Shown piece by piece: positions 17,022 to 24,999 of a stretch of 64,000 bases of DNA. The position numbers and the translations under genes are program-made. This DNA is from Streptomyces viridochromogenes (GTDB lineage: Bacteria; Actinomycetota; Actinomycetes; Streptomycetales; Streptomycetaceae). The stretch spans positions 1-64,000 of the forward strand of contig NZ_LGUR01000220.1 of NCBI RefSeq assembly GCF_001270495.1. Reading direction: 5' to 3'. Position 1 is the first letter of the stretch. Each line of letters begins with the position of its first letter. The notes under the pieces are model-generated. The model saw only the letters and a list, made by a program, of their open reading frames with translations. It made no database searches and was not told where the DNA came from.

Positions 17022-17401
17022 GGCTGCCTTCCGGTCGATGACGTCGGAATACCTGAGTACGCCGTGGACCGGGCGCAGTTCGCGTCCTGACCCTCGTCAT
17101 CCCGCCGGGTGGCGCGGCGACTTCGCCAGCCGTCCCGGCTGGCGCCACCGGCCTGGTCCGCCGTCGCGCGCAGGACCTGTACGAGGCGATCCCCGCCCAG
17201 CACCACCACGAACGCGCCGTCCGGGAACTACGCGACGTCGTAGCCGGCTGACAGCGACCGCTTCCACGGTGGGGACCCGACAGCCAGATGGGCCGGATAG
17301 GTGAACGACGGGCCCCTGGCGTAGCCCGGTCGGCGGGCTGTCGGTTGTGGGTTCAGCGGGCCGACCGGCCCGCGCACGGGGCCACGTCTGCGAGGCACAG
17401 C
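17022..17401. other. Non-coding stretch with a gene fragment
   Basis: Apart from the 35-codon TPR fragment there is no gene in these 380 bp. The sequence before the gene at 17402 has no obvious promoter. Confidence 0.5.
17147..17251 (+). pseudogene. Duplicated 3' end of a TPR regulator gene
   Basis: The frame TGLVRRRAQDLYEAIPAQHH through its stop matches the C-terminus of the gene ending at 16526 (TGLVRRRALDLYEAIPAQHH). Similarity runs about 20 bp past both stops (CGCTTCCAC/GGCTTCCAC). No start codon or upstream domain remains. It is the residue of a paralogue or of a tandem duplication that trapped the gene at 16503-17021. Confidence 0.8.
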
Positions 17402-18106
17402 ATGGGACGTCAGAAGCAGCACAAGCCACGCCACCCACAGGGCGAGAGCGGCCAGCCGACCACGGAATGGTTCGGCACCGCGTTCCACTCCACCGAGGGG
17501 ATGCAGCACCTGGACGTCCGCCAGTCCGGCAACGGCATCCTGATCACCTCCTCCCCTGCCGAGATCGACGGTGCTCCGGCCTCCTGGCCGCTGCGCCTGC
17601 GCAACGACGTCGACGGCGGGCTGAACGAGGTGGGCGCGGCCCTCGCGGCCGGGCGCGGCCACGTCTTCGGCGTGACCGAGGGGCCCGGACACAGGACCGT
17701 CCTGGCGTTCCTGCCCGACCACCCCGAGGAAGGCGTCGGCACGCTGGCCCGGGTCCGGACCCCCGAGGACCCGGACGGCGACGTCGTCTTCGAGCGGAGC
17801 GCGGAACGGCCCATGGGGCTGTGGGCCGAAGCCGGGGAGAACCTTCTGCGGATCGTGCCGCTGCTCGGTCCGGACGCGCCGCCGGCGGACGAACTCGAGG
17901 ACTGCCTGCTGTGCCCCGGCTGCTACCGGCCCGTCTACGAGAGCTCTTCCTCGCACACTCTGATCGGTGTCGGTCCGATGCCGGTGATCGGGCTGTGCAG
18001 GCTGTGCGCCGAAGGCACCACGCTTCGCTCGCTGCGCCAGGCCGACGTTCCCGTCGACCCGCAGCAGCGCGCCGTCCTGGAGACCGTGGCCGCCGCTATG
18101 GCGTAG
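17402..18106 (+). CDS. Hypothetical protein with C-terminal zinc ribbon
   Basis: The 234-residue soluble protein has a beta-rich middle and a four-Cys site at its C-terminal side (CLLCPGCYRP near 167-176, then CRLCAEG near 200). The N-terminus is basic (MGRQKQHKPRH). The ATG at 17402 starts the coding character, and an upstream in-frame ATG adds 38 unlikely residues. A terminator follows. No family recognised. Confidence 0.7.
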   Translation: MGRQKQHKPRHPQGESGQPTTEWFGTAFHSTEGMQHLDVRQSGNGILITSSPAEIDGAPASWPLRLRNDVDGGLNEVGAALAAGRGHVFGVTEGPGHRTVLAFLPDHPEEGVGTLARVRTPEDPDGDVVFERSAERPMGLWAEAGENLLRIVPLLGPDAPPADELEDCLLCPGCYRPVYESSSSHTLIGVGPMPVIGLCRLCAEGTTLRSLRQADVPVDPQQRAVLETVAAAMA

Positions 18107-18121
18107 CCGGGCGACCAGCTC

Positions 18122-18156
18122 TCGGGCAAGCCACCGTTGTGAGGCGGCTTGCCCGA
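18122..18156. terminator. Bidirectional terminator
   Basis: A perfect 11-bp inverted repeat (TCGGGCAAGCC and complement) with a 13-nt loop lies between convergent genes ending at 18106 and 18162. Confidence 0.8.
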
Positions 18157-18161
18157 CCCTG

Positions 18162-19217
18162 TCAGCGGCCTGCTGGCTCGGGGTAGCGTCGGCGGCGCCG
18201 GTCCGGGTCGTCGACGCCGATCTCGTACCAGGGCTCGCCTCGCTGGAGCCGGGGCAGGGTGTTCACCCACACGGCGACGGCGATGCCCTTCACGTCGTCG
18301 GCGAGCGCCTGGAGGCGGTTGTCGAGCAGGTGCTCCTCCTTGCCCGCCAGGACGACGTGCAGCCGCGGGAAGGTCTGGGAGCGGGTGTAGCGGTGGCGCT
18401 GCCAGAACGGGAACGTGTTGCCGATCGTGCCGCGGGCGCCTTCCCAGACGCGGTGCCCGGCGTAGCGCTCGTAGTCCCAGACCTCCTTGGCGAGCCGGGC
18501 CTGGGACATGGTGCCGTTGTCGAGCTCGAAGAGGCGCACCTCGCTGGTCTTCGTCGGCAGCGCGAGGACGGCGTCGGTGTTGAAGCTCAGGCCGGTCTCC
18601 TTGATGGCGTGGTTGACCTCCACCTGCCAGTCGGTCAGGTGCTTGCAACCACCGAAGGCCAGGATCATGTCCGTCACCGCGACGCCGTGCGGACCGAACC
18701 CGGCCTTCACCGCCTTCGCTCCGGTGCCGGCCTTCGGTCGGGGAGGCAGCTCGTTGCCGTCGGCCAGAGCCTTCTGTCCCGCCGGGGTCAGGTTCCAGAT
18801 CGGGTGCTTGCCGTCCTTGCCGTTCGTCTCCGCCAGCCCGAGCTCCGCCAGCTTCCTCATCGCCCTGCGCACGTACGACCGGCCGTCGGCGTCTTCCTTC
18901 GTGATCACCTGAGCCATCTGCCGGACCGTGGCTATCCGCACGCACCCCAGCATCCGCAGCGCATCGGCCCGCACCTTCATGGCCGGAGTGGACTTCTTCC
19001 CCTTCGCTGACGTCTCAGGGGAAGGGAGAGAGGTGTCAGCGTGCCGGGAGACCCCTTGTCGGGCGGTGTGAGCTGCGGTGATGGGCACGACGTTGGAATC
19101 GTTCGCGGCACCGTTCACGGCACTGGATTCCGGGCCGCCCGGCGGGCGTTCAGCACCCCTTGTCCAGGTCGGGCGCGGCTCCGGTTCGGGCTGCCGGGCG
19201 CTGCTGGTGTCCGTCAT
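18162..19217 (-). CDS. Replication-relaxation family protein
   Basis: The 351-residue protein has a disordered Pro/Ser/Thr N-terminus and then a winged-helix region (ALRMLGCVRIATVRQMAQVI; YVRRAMRKLAELGLAET; WNLTPAGQKALA). A nuclease-like alpha/beta half follows (FGGCKHLTDWQVEVNHAI; VLALPTKTSEVRLFELD), ending in a basic tail. This arrangement is the actinobacterial replication-relaxation (Replic_Relax) family found on plasmids and integrative elements. GGAG precedes the ATG at 19217. Two CCCCTTGTC motifs (19052, 19156) lie in its first 60 codons. Confidence 0.8.
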   Translation of the reverse strand: MTDTSSARQPEPEPRPTWTRGAERPPGGPESSAVNGAANDSNVVPITAAHTARQGVSRHADTSLPSPETSAKGKKSTPAMKVRADALRMLGCVRIATVRQMAQVITKEDADGRSYVRRAMRKLAELGLAETNGKDGKHPIWNLTPAGQKALADGNELPPRPKAGTGAKAVKAGFGPHGVAVTDMILAFGGCKHLTDWQVEVNHAIKETGLSFNTDAVLALPTKTSEVRLFELDNGTMSQARLAKEVWDYERYAGHRVWEGARGTIGNTFPFWQRHRYTRSQTFPRLHVVLAGKEEHLLDNRLQALADDVKGIAVAVWVNTLPRLQRGEPWYEIGVDDPDRRRRRYPEPAGR

Positions 19218-19338
19218 GACAAGGCTCCTCACACAGGTGACGCGGGGGCCCGGATGGAATTCCCCCGTCACTTGCTAGAGGTGTGGCGAAAGTCGACGGT
19301 GTGACACTCCACTGAGCGCCGTTACCGATCCGTGATCG

Positions 19339-19806
19339 TCAGGCAGGTGCGGCGCAGAGCTCGGAGACGATCGTGAACGAGGTCGTCACCATCGGGATCG
19401 CCATGGCCGGCGGCATCGCCGCGTGAGTGGTCTGGCCGTGCGCCATGCCGTTGCGGATCTGCCGACCGTAGTCGAGGTACTCCGCCTGCCGGGCCGTCAG
19501 GATCCCGTCGGCGGCGCCCTGCTTGATGAGCTGGTGCAGCGGCTTCTTGCCCGCGTCCGGGATCCGGTCGCGCAGCACGATCTCCACCGCGATCAGGGAG
19601 TGCATGACCGCCACGGTGGAGAACTCGTAGCAGTAGTACGACTGGCGCAGCAGCTCGCGGGCCGTATGCAGGACGGTCGCCGCGGCCTCGGGCACACCGT
19701 CGGGCACGACCAGGTCCTCAACGAGGTCGTGCATGTCGGCGTAGCTGTCGACGAAGTAGTGGGCGCGTTCGTCCGGGACCGGGAACGGCAGCCGCTGCGT
19801 GGTCAT
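19339..19806 (-). CDS. HEPN-like helical protein
   Basis: The 155-residue, nearly all-helical protein contains GRQIRNGMAHG with Arg118 and His123, an Rx4H arrangement as in HEPN ribonuclease domains. It also has an upstream acidic helix (HSLIAVEIVLRDRIPD) resembling the DUF4145/Apea-type helical bundle. HEPN proteins commonly serve as RNase toxins or effectors, though many are inactive. No nucleotidyltransferase antitoxin adjoins. Start ATG at 19806. Confidence 0.6.
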   Translation of the reverse strand: MTTQRLPFPVPDERAHYFVDSYADMHDLVEDLVVPDGVPEAAATVLHTARELLRQSYYCYEFSTVAVMHSLIAVEIVLRDRIPDAGKKPLHQLIKQGAADGILTARQAEYLDYGRQIRNGMAHGQTTHAAMPPAMAIPMVTTSFTIVSELCAAPA

Positions 19807-19988
19807 CCCCGCAGTCTCCCAGCGGCAGGCCCCGGGCGGCAGCGGCTTTTCCCCAGGGTGTCGCGCAGCGTGCCGGGACGGAGATTTCTCCTCACCGGAA
19901 TGGGCGGAATGTCGCAGGTAGCGGAGCCGGACAAGGGGGCCACGCGAGCGTCGGCCGGGCGAGTCCGCTCACCGTCGGTGCGCGGAAT

Positions 19989-19997
19989 CTATCCACA
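19989..19997 (+). promoter_or_regulatory. DnaA-box-like site
   Basis: CTATCCACA followed by GGC lies in the 264-bp gap between the HEPN-like gene and the gene at 20071. A GACAAGGGG motif is nearby at 19930. Confidence 0.45.
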
Positions 19998-20070
19998 GGC
20001 AACCTCTCCGAAGATCGCTTCTGAGGCCGCCACGATCAGCGCGGCGGCCCGTCGACAGTGAGGAAGCGTC

Positions 20071-20493
20071 ATGGAGACGACTGCGTCGAAGGTCCAGCTC
20101 GCCCCGGAGCAGATCGCGCGAGCCGCCGATTACGTGGAGCTGGTCTGGCGGGGCCAGGGCAGCGAGCAGGACAAGGCCGCGCTCGCGGCATTCCACTCCG
20201 ACGGGTCGGAGCTCGCGCGGCTGATCGGCGAGTTCGGCGAGCTGCTGCTGGCCGACTACATCACCGCAGTGCCCGACGAACACGCCGACTGCGAGTCCGC
20301 GTACGCCCTGCGGCAGATGGTGACGGTGGCGAGCCGGTACCTCAAGCGGTGGTGCCTGGCGGGCGGTGGGGCGCAGACCGCATGGATCGCGGCGGGGTTC
20401 CTGATCGAGTGCATGCAGGAGGTCGACCAGGTCTCCCAGTTCCTCGCTGACGTCCGCGGCAACGTCTCCACCGAGTGCCCGACCACCGCCTGA
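20071..20493 (+). CDS. Hypothetical helical protein
   Basis: The 140-residue acidic, helical protein (EQIARAADYVELVWRGQG; AALAAFHSDGSELARLIGEF) has no membrane segment and no family I recognise. Start ATG at 20071 follows GAGGAAGCGTC. A similar-sized unknown gene follows after 95 bp. Confidence 0.65.
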   Translation: METTASKVQLAPEQIARAADYVELVWRGQGSEQDKAALAAFHSDGSELARLIGEFGELLLADYITAVPDEHADCESAYALRQMVTVASRYLKRWCLAGGGAQTAWIAAGFLIECMQEVDQVSQFLADVRGNVSTECPTTA

Positions 20494-20588
20494 GCCACCG
20501 GACGGCCACGCCTCGCAAGCCACAACCGGCAAGCCGTCGTCAGTCACATCCAGCCCTCCCGGGCCAGCCAACAACTTACGGAGCCGTC

Positions 20589-21047
20589 ATGCCCAAGAAG
20601 AACACCACCGCCACCACCGAGCCGTTGACCCCGATGCACCCGGATGATGTCGCCGGCGCGTTCGCCTACATCCGGGCGTTGCAGGCCCGCGACATCGACA
20701 CCGCCGGCGCGGTCGCCAACGACACAGGACCGGAGCTGCGCCAGCTGCTCCTGGACGTCGCCGCGCGCATCTTCATCCCCGTCACCGCCGTGGACGACTG
20801 CGACGGTGAACCGTGCCCGCACTCCTTCCTGGCCGCGGCGCTCGGGCGACTGCTGCTGGAGGTCCTGCGCCACGGCGACGGCGCCTGCCTGGCCTTCCCG
20901 CCGGGCATCGCCCAGACCATCGTCCGCTTCGCAGAGAACATCCTCACCGAGGACCACGGCGACGTCGCCGACGTCCTGCGCCAACTGGAGGCCGCAGGGA
21001 TGAGGCAGGCGATGGAGGCACACCCGGCGCACCGCACCACCGCGTAG
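20589..21047 (+). CDS. Hypothetical helical protein
   Basis: The 152-residue product is helical and acidic (DDVAGAFAYIRALQARDIDT; LRQLLLDVAARIFIPVTAVD) with a Cys pair in DDCDGEPCPHS. I do not recognise it. It is the last gene before the repeat-rich gap that precedes the relaxase operon's 3' end. Confidence 0.65.
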   Translation: MPKKNTTATTEPLTPMHPDDVAGAFAYIRALQARDIDTAGAVANDTGPELRQLLLDVAARIFIPVTAVDDCDGEPCPHSFLAAALGRLLLEVLRHGDGACLAFPPGIAQTIVRFAENILTEDHGDVADVLRQLEAAGMRQAMEAHPAHRTTA

Positions 21048-21183
21048 CCGCACCTCCGGGACGGCGGTGGTGCGGTGCGGCGCGCATCGCGGGCGCACCA
21101 CCGCACCACCGTGGTGCGGTCCACCGCATCGCCGCACCGCACCGGGCGCGCGCCGCGGCCGGGCGGGTTCCTCTATCACACGC

Positions 21184-21319
21184 CCCCTTGACCACGGCCT
21201 GATCGCCAGCCGGAACGGGCTGTGTCAAGGGGAATCGTCCTCGGTAGCAGACCTGGACAAGGGGGTGGAGCGGAGCTGGTCAAGGGGTCGCGCGCCTCCG
21301 GCCGCACCTGGTCAAGGGG
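21184..21319. repeat. Five copies of G(T/A)CAAGGGG
   Basis: Copies lie at 21184-21192 (reverse), 21224-21232, 21256-21264, 21279-21287 and 21311-21319, mostly preceded by CTGG. Further copies occur at 19052, 19156, 19930 and 60256, so the motif is not confined to this array but clusters here. Confidence 0.65.
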
Positions 21320-21480
21320 TCGGTCGGCGGTGAGCGCACCGGTGCGGTGCGGGACATCGCGTGCGGCGCACCGGGCGCGCGCGAGAGTGCCGGGCATCGC
21401 CGGGCGCGGTGCACCGGGTGCGGTGGCCGACATCGCGATGCGTACCACGGTGGCGTCCATCGTCATCCGGCGCACCGGAG

Positions 21481-21536
21481 TGGAGTCCACTCGGTGGAGC
21501 CCACTGAGTGGAGTCCATCGGGTGGAGTCCACCCGA
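21481..21536 (+). repeat. Four 14-bp tandem repeats (TGGAGTCCA core)
   Basis: TGGAGTCCA or TGGAGCCCA begins at 21481, 21495, 21509 and 21523, exactly 14 bp apart. Each core is itself a palindrome (TGGA-N-TCCA). A further inverted copy lies at about 21572-21584. Confidence 0.8.
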
Positions 21537-21601
21537 TGTCGTGCATCGCCACTGGATGCTGAACATCGTGGGCTCCACTCGGTGGACGATGCCCGACATC
21601 G

Positions 21602-21949
21602 TCACCACAGCCAGGCACTGGAGTGCCGCACCCGGGACAGGGCGCGGGCATCACGGCGCGCGGCCGCGTTGCCGATCCGGCTCTGCCGGGAGCGGGGCCG
21701 ACGCGACTGTGCGGCGGCGAGCCGGCGCTTCCCGGCTTCCTGGAGCCGCTTCCGCTGCTTGCGCAGCTCCCTCTTCTTGTCCGCCTTCGACTTCGGCTTC
21801 CGGGGCCGCTTCCAGATCGGCTGCCACCCCAGGGGCTCGTCGGGCTCGGGCTCCTGGTCCTCGGTGAGCGCGGCGGCCATCTGCTCGCGGGCGGAACGGG
21901 CGCGGGCGAGTGCGTCGTCGGGGTTGGGGCGTTCTTCCGGGGTGTTCAC
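21602..21949 (-). CDS. Small basic protein coupled to the relaxase
   Basis: The 115-residue product starts at GTG 21949, overlapping the relaxase stop by GTGA. After an acidic N-terminal helix it has WQPIWKRPRKPKSKADKKRE and a long Arg/Lys-rich tail, suggesting nucleic-acid binding. By position it could be a relaxosome accessory factor. No family recognised. Confidence 0.65.
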   Translation of the reverse strand: MNTPEERPNPDDALARARSAREQMAAALTEDQEPEPDEPLGWQPIWKRPRKPKSKADKKRELRKQRKRLQEAGKRRLAAAQSRRPRSRQSRIGNAAARRDARALSRVRHSSAWLW

Positions 21950-23772
21950 GTGACTCCTCCTGTGGTTCGGCCCGGCGTGTGCTGGGTGCCGGGTTGCTGG
22001 GTGTGCGGCGGCGGGGCCGTCGCCGGGGTGGGCTGCGGGCGGGGGCCGTGGGCGACTTCGCGCGCCCGCCGGCTGTCCTGGAGCGTGGCGGCCACCTGCG
22101 CGGCGGCGGCTTCCAAGGTCTGGCGCGTCTGTTCCACCGTGTCGACGCCGGTCTCCGGCTCCAGGAGGCGACCGTTCTTCGGGCCGGTGCGGAACGGCCG
22201 CGGGTGCGACCTCGAGGCGGCGGGCACGGCGACGGTGCGCGGTCGGGTACGGGAGCCCAGGCGCTCTGCCCGGCGCACCGCGTGGACCCGGGCGGCCAGG
22301 GCGTCGGCGGCGAGGCGGGCCCGCTCGTAAGGCGGGGCGGTCCGCTTGCGGGTCAGCGGGCGCAGCACGGCCTGGTCCTCGGTGTCGCGCGGGTACAGGG
22401 CGCGCAGGTCGGCGGTCATCATCCGCCGGCTCGCCGGGCGGGTGTAGTCGTCGACGACCGTTTGCACGATCTGTTCGTCCAGGCCCGGCTCGTGGGGCCG
22501 GCCGCGCAGGACGTAGGAGAGGTGGCGGCGGGCTTCGGCGAGCAGGTGGTGGCGCTTGAACGCGCCGCGCATCACGTACACCACGGCGACGACGTCGACG
22601 GCCGCCAGGGCGATGTCGACCACCGGCCGCACCCGTGCCCACACCGCTGCGGCCGCCGCCCGCGCCCGCTGTGCGAGCCGGTAGACGGTGCAGGCGCCGA
22701 ACGCCCGGATCGCCGAGGCGCGCCATCGCTTACGCAGCTCGGTCAGCGACAGCAGCTCGGTGCGCTTGGGCGGGCGGGTCTGGTCGGCGGCCTGGCAGGC
22801 CAGCGCGTAGGCGGCCCGCTCCCCCGGCGCGTGTCCCTGCCGTTCCTCGTACTTGGCGGTGAGGACGGGCAGCGCGTCCTCGATCTGCTGGCGGCGGGTC
22901 GACTGCCAGTCGATGAGCCGCCGGTCGATCCCGGCGATGTCCATGACGGGCCGGCGGCCGGGCGTCACCTCGCGCGGCTCCCACGCCCACCCGAGCCGGG
23001 CGGACAGCTCCTCCATGAAGTACAGGGTGTAGAGGGTGTCGGCCGCGACGATGTGGGCCATCAGCGAGTCCGCCGACAGGTTGCCCCACTTCCCGTCGTG
23101 TGGCCGCCGGGCGCGGATCGACACGACCGCGTGCGCGTGGAGCAGCGGCCTCGATTCCGTGGCCCTGGACTCGTAGTGCCGGAAGACCGCGACGATCAGC
23201 CCGTCCTTGACCCGGGCCCGCTGCTTGCCGCCGGCCTTCCAGCGGATCTCCGCGACCGACTCCTCCAGCCACGCCAGCGTCTTGTCGCGGGCGATGTCGT
23301 CGCACAGCTCCAGCACCAGGCGGTGCCGGTCGTCCATCAGGGCCCACGCGATGTGTGCCGTCGGCGGGGGCCGGAACGTCAGGTCGAAGGCCAGCCAGGG
23401 CGTGCGCTCCTTGGCCTTGTCGGTCTTCGGTGAGCGGTTGTGCTCGATGGGCCTGCCCAGCACGGTCGCCCGCCGCGCCTGCGCCGGGCTCCTGCCCTGC
23501 GCCAGGAGCTCGCGCTCGATCCGGTCGGCGTCCGGGTGCCGGCCCTCCCCCAGGAGGAGTTCGGCCTGCCGCTCGGTCACCACGTCCCCAGCCGTCAGGC
23601 CGAGCGCGGCCAGCCCCCGGCCCTTCCACACGCCGGGTGGAACACCGGCTTCGTCCTGGGCGGCGCGTAGTGGCGTGCCCGCCCGGCGGTGGCCGTCGCC
23701 GACCATCACGCCACGGAACAGGTAGCGCCACCCGGTCCCCGGGCGAACTGGCGACATGCTGATCATCGCCAC
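21946..23772 (-). CDS. MobF-family (TrwC-like) relaxase
   Basis: The 608-residue protein has the order of a TrwC relaxase domain. MISMSPVRPGTGWRYLFRG gives Tyr17 at the place of the catalytic tyrosine. PPGVWKGRGLAALGL, VTERQAELLLGEGRHPD and WLAFDLTFRPPPTAHIAWAL follow, then LLHAHAVVS near residue 210, the His cluster that binds metal. The helicase half of TrwC is absent. Instead the C-terminal half is helical with a hydrophobic segment (IALAAVDVVAVVYVM). It nicks and carries the transferred strand in MOB-type conjugation. The start may be M3. It is coupled to a basic protein downstream. Confidence 0.8.
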   Translation of the reverse strand: MAMISMSPVRPGTGWRYLFRGVMVGDGHRRAGTPLRAAQDEAGVPPGVWKGRGLAALGLTAGDVVTERQAELLLGEGRHPDADRIERELLAQGRSPAQARRATVLGRPIEHNRSPKTDKAKERTPWLAFDLTFRPPPTAHIAWALMDDRHRLVLELCDDIARDKTLAWLEESVAEIRWKAGGKQRARVKDGLIVAVFRHYESRATESRPLLHAHAVVSIRARRPHDGKWGNLSADSLMAHIVAADTLYTLYFMEELSARLGWAWEPREVTPGRRPVMDIAGIDRRLIDWQSTRRQQIEDALPVLTAKYEERQGHAPGERAAYALACQAADQTRPPKRTELLSLTELRKRWRASAIRAFGACTVYRLAQRARAAAAAVWARVRPVVDIALAAVDVVAVVYVMRGAFKRHHLLAEARRHLSYVLRGRPHEPGLDEQIVQTVVDDYTRPASRRMMTADLRALYPRDTEDQAVLRPLTRKRTAPPYERARLAADALAARVHAVRRAERLGSRTRPRTVAVPAASRSHPRPFRTGPKNGRLLEPETGVDTVEQTRQTLEAAAAQVAATLQDSRRAREVAHGPRPQPTPATAPPPHTQQPGTQHTPGRTTGGVT

Positions 23773-23925
23773 ATGGAACCCCGGTGTTGACCTGCACAGA
23801 AGCGCGATCCGGGGTCCTTCCCGCCGGGCGGGAGGGCATCACCAAGTCTTTACCGGAGCGCCCGTCAGGCGGGCCGCCCAACCAGCCCAAGACGGTAAGC
23901 CACCGACGTGTGCACCCTGCCGCCC

Positions 23926-24123
23926 ATGAACCCGAACCTCGTTCACGACGACCTCTGCCCGCTCTGCCGCCGACCGCTCCGGATCGAGTACGGCCACACC
24001 CAGCGCTCCGCCCAGCAGGACCACCCGGCCCGTAACTGGATCACAGGGCGCCGATGCTCCATCTGCGAGGCCACCCGGCCCCAGCAGTTCTGGGACGCCA
24101 TGCGCGCTCTCTACGAGAGCTGA
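23926..24123 (+). CDS. Small zinc-ribbon protein
   Basis: The 65-residue product has two CxxC pairs, CPLC near residue 11 and CSIC near residue 46, with His-containing sequence between, as in HNH-adjacent or ribbon-type zinc proteins. Start ATG at 23926. Divergent from the relaxase. The next frame starts at or just after its stop. Confidence 0.65.
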   Translation: MNPNLVHDDLCPLCRRPLRIEYGHTQRSAQQDHPARNWITGRRCSICEATRPQQFWDAMRALYES

Positions 24124-24236
24124 CCGTGCCGTGCGAATACTGCGCCACGACCACACGAGCCGATGGAGGAGATCGCGGACGTCATCATGTGATCAGCGCG
24201 CACGACCTTGCGCGGTCACATCTCGTTGGGCGGGAC

Positions 24237-24929
24237 ATGAAGCTGACTACCGGGCCGGGCAGGGTCGAGGCGTTGGCGGAGGAGGCCGTCGTCGCGGCGT
24301 GCACGCTGGCCGACGCCGCCGACCCGTTGCGCTGGAGCGCGGACGCGGTGGAGGACGTGGCCGCCGCCCTCGAGGTCCTGGCCGGTGCGCTCGCCCAGCT
24401 CGATCCGGAGTGCGCAGAGATCCTCTCCGTCGTGCCGATCGCCGCGGCCGCCGTCGTCGAGCGCGCCGAACAGGCCGGAGCCGGGGCGAGCGAGTCCGTC
24501 GGCGGCAGCGCTGCGGCCGGAACGAGCGCGGCGCTGCGCCAGGCACTCGCCGCTCACGGCTTGACCCGGAACCGCGTCCACCAGCTCGGGGCCGCGCTGA
24601 TCACGGTCACGCTGGACGCATCCGAGGCACAGGCCCTGGCCGTGCTCCTCAGCCGACGCGACACCTTCCCCCGACAGGCGCAGCAGGGGGACGAGGGCGG
24701 TTGGGGGGCCGGGCCGGCGGAGACCGCGGCGGCCGCGCTCGCCGACGCTCTCCGCACCCACGGCACGGGCGCATACGCACGGGTCCTGGCCTCCGGGCAG
24801 GTGAGCGCCGGCCTCACCCCGCAGACTGCCCAGGCGGTGGTCGCGGCCCTCACCGCACGGCCCGGCGCCGCGTCACACGGCAAGCGGCGCGGGCTCGGTC
24901 CGGGCTTCAAGGGTGTCGCCTCACGCTGA
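24237..24929 (+). CDS. Hypothetical Ala-rich helical protein
   Basis: The 230-residue helical, Ala-rich protein (ALEVLAGALAQLDPECAEIL; AAAAVVERAEQAGAGASESV) ends in a basic tail (GKRRGLGPGFKG). No family recognised. Start is uncertain. ATG 24237 is used here, but GTG at 24126, two bases after the upstream stop, would add VPCEYCATTT and a Cys pair. Confidence 0.6.
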   Translation: MKLTTGPGRVEALAEEAVVAACTLADAADPLRWSADAVEDVAAALEVLAGALAQLDPECAEILSVVPIAAAAVVERAEQAGAGASESVGGSAAAGTSAALRQALAAHGLTRNRVHQLGAALITVTLDASEAQALAVLLSRRDTFPRQAQQGDEGGWGAGPAETAAAALADALRTHGTGAYARVLASGQVSAGLTPQTAQAVVAALTARPGAASHGKRRGLGPGFKGVASR

Positions 24930-24956
24930 CCGCCCGGAGCAGTGCCGCCAAAAATC

Positions 24957-24986
24957 GCGGGACTTCCCCAATTGGGGAAGTCCCGC
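24957..24986. terminator. Bidirectional terminator (perfect 30-bp palindrome)
   Basis: GCGGGACTTCCCCAA followed directly by its complement separates the convergent genes ending at 24929 and 25000. An A4 run at 24951-24954 supplies a U tract for the leftward transcript. Confidence 0.9.
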
Positions 24987-24999
24987 TCAACAGCAGGGG

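Larger units (their letters stand above)
21048..21601. other. Repeat-rich non-coding region
   Basis: No gene. The first 130 bp are full of short GCACCGC/GGTGCGG inverted elements, followed by the GTCAAGGGG set (21184-21319), several GACATCG/GGGCATCG elements, and the 14-bp tandem array (21481-21536). It is a candidate cis site for the relaxase (oriT), partition or replication. Confidence 0.6.

Noticed and set aside
21184..21536. CRISPR array
   Set aside because: Repeats are only 9-14 bp with no 30-nt spacers and no cas genes in the window.
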